Positions 60,904 through 64,000 of a DNA stretch of 64,000 nt are shown here, in pieces. The notes beneath the pieces are model-generated. The model was not told the origin of the DNA and searched no databases. It worked only from the letters and a program-made list of their open reading frames with translations. The DNA comes from Actinernus sp. WN-2022 (Eukaryota > Cnidaria > Anthozoa > Actiniaria > Actinernidae), in NCBI GenBank assembly GCA_030867875.1, contig JAOWCC010000245.1, forward strand, positions 55,973 to 119,972. Reading direction: 5' to 3'. Position 1 is the first letter of the stretch. The number at the start of each line of letters is the position of its first letter. Position numbers and translations under genes: made by a program.

Positions 60904-63235
60904 CCGGGTAGGCAAAAAATCTTGGATTTCTGACAAAAAACTAAAACCCACTCAATATGCTTCAAAATGATCTCAAACAATCTCCTTGGTAGCTTCAGAA
61001 CATGAATGGACTAAGTTGGAGAAAGAATTGAAGAAAAAAATGAACATCTTCAAAAATGGTCAAATCTGGATATTTTTTGCCAGACCGGGTAGGCCAAAAA
61101 TCTCAGATTTCTGACAAAAACTAAAAACAACTCAATATGCTTCAAAATTATCTCAAACAATATGCTGATAGTTTGCAGACATGAATGGATTAAGTTGGAG
61201 AAAGAATTGAAGAAAAAAAATGAACATCTTCAAAAATGGTCGAATCTGGATATTTTTTGCCAGACCGGGTAGGGCAAAAATCTCAGATTTCTGACAAAAA
61301 CTAAAAACAACTCAATATGCTTCAAAATTATCTCAAACAATATGCTGATAGTTTGCAGACATGAATGGATTAAGTTGGAGAAAGAATTGAAGAAAAAAAA
61401 TGAACATCTTCAAAAATGGTCAAATCTGGATATTTTTTGCCAGACCGGGTAGGCCAAAAATCTCAGATTTCTGACAAAAACTAAAAACAACTCAATATGC
61501 TTCAAAATTATCTCAAACAATATGCTGATAGTTTGCAGACATGAATGGATTAAGTTGGAGAAAGAATTGAAGAAAAAAATGAACATCTTCAAAAATGGTC
61601 AAATCTGGATATTTTTTGCCAGACCGGGTAGGCGAAAAATCTCAGATTTCTGACAAAAACTAAAAACAACTCAATATGCTTCAAAATTATCTCAAACAAT
61701 ATGCTGATAGTTTGCAGACATGAATGGATTAAGTTGGAGAAAGAATTGAAGAAAAAAATGAACATCTTCAAAAATGGTCAAATCTGGATATTTTTTGCCA
61801 GACCGGGTAGGCGAAAAATCTCAGATTTCTGACAAAAACTAAAAACAACTCAATATGCTTCAAAATTATCTCAAACAATATGCTGATAGTTTGCAGACAT
61901 GAATGGATTAAGTTGGAGAAAGAATTGAAGAAAAAAATGAACATCTTCAAAAATGGTCAAATCTGGATATTTTTTGCCAGACCGGGTAGGCCAAAAATCT
62001 CAGATTTCTGACAAAAACTAAAAACAACTCAATATGCTTCAAAATTATCTCAAACAATCTCCTTGGTAGCTTCAGAACATGAATGGACTAAGTTGGAGAA
62101 AGAATTGAAGAAAAAAATTAACATCTTCAAAAATGGTCAAATCTGGATATTTTTTGCCAGACCGGGTAGACCAAAAATCTCAGATTTCTGAAAAAAACTA
62201 AAAACAACTCAATATGCTTCAAAATTATCTCAAACAATATGCTGATAGTTTGCAGACATGAATGGATTAAGTTGGAGAAAGAATTGAAGAAAAAAATGAA
62301 CATCTTCAAAAATGGTCAAATCTGGATATTTTTTGCCAGACCGGGTAGCCAAAAATCTCAGATTTCTGACAAAAACTAAAAACAACTCAATATGCTTCAA
62401 AATGATCTCAAACAATCTCCTTGGTAGCTTCAGAACACGAATGGATTAAGTTGGAGAAAGAATTGAAGAAAAAAATGAACATCTTCAAAAATGGTCAAAT
62501 CTGGATATTTTTTGCCAGACCGGGTAGGCCAAAAATCTCAGATTTCTGACAAAAACTAAAAACAACTCAATATGCTTCAAAATGATCTCAAACAATCTCC
62601 TTGGTAGCTTCAGAACACGAATGGATTAAGTTGGAGAAAGAATTGAAGAAAAAAATGAACATCTTCAAAAATGGTCGAATCTGGATATTTTTTGCCAGAC
62701 CGGGTAGGGCAAAAATCTCAGATTTCTGACAAAAACTAAAAACAACTCAATATGCTTCAAAATTATCTCAAACAATATGCTGATAGTTTGCAGACATGAA
62801 TGGATTAAGTTGGAGAAAGAATTGAAGAAAAAAAATGAACATCTTCAAAAATGGTCAAATCTGGATATTTTTTGCCAGACCGGGTAGGCCAAAAATCTCA
62901 GATTTCTGACAAAAACTAAAAACAACTCAATATGCTTCAAAATTATCTCAAACAATATGCTGATAGTTTGCAGACATGAATGGATTAAGTTGGAGAAAGA
63001 ATTGAAGAAAAAAATGAACATCTTCAAAAATGGTCAAATCTGGATATTTTTTGCCAGACCGGGTAGGCCAAAAATCTCAGATTTCTGACAAAAACTAAAA
63101 ACAACTCAATATGCTTCAAAATTATCTCAAACAATATGCTGATAGTTTGCAGACATGAATGGATTAAGTTGGAGAAAGAATTGAAGAAAAAAATGAACAT
63201 CTTCAAAAATGGTCAAATCTGGATTTTTTAGCCAG
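60904..63235 (+). repeat. Mosaic module between the last two inserts
   Basis: Post-insert B, A8, GGGCAAAA A8, A, two CGAAAA units, AAATTAACATC B, a GTAGACC A with CTGAAAAAAACT, then CACGAATGG B monomers. One junction near 62347 has lost a G (GGGTAGCCAAAA). The order copies the 53-60 kb mosaic, with the paired CGAAAA motif at about 61.6 kb. Confidence 0.86.
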
Positions 63236-63474
63236 TGTCTATCCTTCATAACATACCTGAATATCCGCTCTCCTTTCTCGACACCTTCATAACACGACCT
63301 CAATATCTTCCTGTCTCCACACATCAGAAGCAGTGTCTATCTTGTTTAGATGAGTTACGTTGTCAGGTCCCAGGAACTCCATGGCCAGTAGGTACATATC
63401 CTGTCGAGATATCGATATCGTTTAGAAGTTTATTCTGCATTTAAGGTACCGACCATTATGATAATTAGTAGACA
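63236..63474 (+). repeat. 239-bp insert copy 36, class A left flank
   Basis: Majority form, 2571 bp after copy 35, with the same kind of class A left neighbour and post-insert class B right neighbour. Confidence 0.9.
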
Positions 63475-64000
63475 CCGGGTAGGCAAAAAATCTTGGATTT
63501 CTGACAAAAAACTAAAACCCACTCAATATGCTTCAAAATGATCTCAAACAATCTCCTTGGTAGCTTCAGAACATGAATGGACTAAGTTGGAGAAAGAATT
63601 GAAGAAAAAAATGAACATCTTCAAAAATGGTCAAATCTGGATATTTTTTGCCAGACCGGGTAGGCCAAAAATCTCAGATTTCTGACAAAAACTAAAAACA
63701 ACTCAATATGCTTCAAAATTATCTCAAACAATCTCCTTGGTAGCTTCAGAACACGAATGGATTAAGTTGGAGAAAGAATTGAAGAAAAAAATGAACATCT
63801 TCAAAAATGGTCAAATCTGGATATTTTTTGCCAGACCGGGTAGGCCAAAAATCTCAGATTTCTGACAAAAACTAAAAACAACTCAATATGCTTCAAAATT
63901 ATCTCAAACAATATGCTGATAGTTTGCAGACATGAATGGATTAAGTTGGAGAAAGAATTGAAGAAAAAAATGAACATCTTCAAAAATGGTCGAATCTGGA
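63475..64000 (+). repeat. Array continues past the window end
   Basis: A post-insert B, a class B with CACGAATGG and part of a class A monomer. The window ends inside the array at GGTCGAATCTGGA, so the array is longer than 64 kb. Confidence 0.9.

Larger units (their letters stand above)
1..64000 (+). repeat. Satellite array of ~179-180 bp monomers filling the window
   Basis: The same unit recurs head to tail from the first to the last base, with fixed landmarks in order: GGCCAAAAATCTCAG, an ACTAAAAAC block, ACTCAATATGCTTCAAAA, the class-specific block, TTAAGTTGGAGAAAGAATTG, an A7 or A8 run, CATCTTCAAAAATGG, a T6 run and GCCAGACCGGGTA. All monomers are direct repeats and I saw no inversion. 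About 310 units are estimated from the length left after subtracting 36 inserts. The pattern is that of a homogenised eukaryotic satellite with higher-order structure. The length matches many plant centromeric satellites, but the sequence itself is not one I recognise, so the centromeric role is an inference. Confidence 0.97.

Noticed and set aside
1..64000. CRISPR array
   Set aside because: Units are about 180 bp with no short repeat alternating with unique spacers. Every unit is the same throughout.

Overview
The window is one continuous block of satellite DNA and I see no gene in it. The basic unit is an A-rich monomer of about 179-180 bp (hand count of one representative: 75 A, 47 T, 30 G, 27 C, so 68% A+T, with far more A than T on the + strand), always in the same orientation. 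I estimate about 310 monomers by arithmetic. A monomer of this length in a long homogenised array is typical of eukaryotic, especially plant, centromeric or heterochromatic satellites. I do not recognise the family, so plant is an inference and the species is unknown. A telomeric, knob or B-chromosome location cannot be excluded.

Monomers fall into two classes that differ mainly in one block of about 28 bases. Class A (usually 179 bp, the majority) has a block starting CAATATGCTGATAG. Class B (usually 180 bp) has a block starting CAATCTCCTTGG. Subtypes are set by the bases after GTAGG at the monomer junction (CCAAAA, CGAAAA, GCAAAA, or GTAGACCAAAA) and by 7 or 8 A in the longest A run. Two deletion forms recur: a 25-bp internal deletion (about 154 bp monomer) and a 30-bp junction deletion (about 150 bp monomer).

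The striking element is a 239-bp sequence of different composition (41% GC by hand count) unrelated to the monomer. It occurs 36 times, always in the same orientation and always between CCAG and (A)CCGGG of the monomer junction. Its ends are perfect 6-bp inverted repeats, TGTCTA and TAGACA (TG...CA ends), with no visible target duplication. It looks like a short mobile-element-derived insert, or a second repeat, captured once and then spread by array recombination. Twenty-eight copies form 14 pairs separated by one monomer (period 418 bp, once 417).

Layout: 1-4.4 kb holds mixed monomers with one insert and a pure class A run. 4.4-29.8 kb consists of higher-order modules made of an insert pair plus a monomer run. 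About 14.58-28.24 kb is duplicated at about 30.76-44.79 kb with three monomer or deletion indels. 44.5-46.9 kb is a dense cluster of five inserts. 46.9-53.1 kb is a separate family of modules (2363, 2183 and 1676 bp), the last three of which carry a distinct insert subtype. 53.1-60.7 kb is the longest insert-free stretch (7.5 kb), an A/B mosaic with its own repeated motif. 60.7-64 kb returns to insert-bearing modules.

No rRNA, tRNA, CRISPR array, terminator or promoter was found. All open frames here are short, repeat with the monomers, mostly lack ATG starts and change frame at each monomer (179 and 239 are both 2 modulo 3), so I annotate none as genes.
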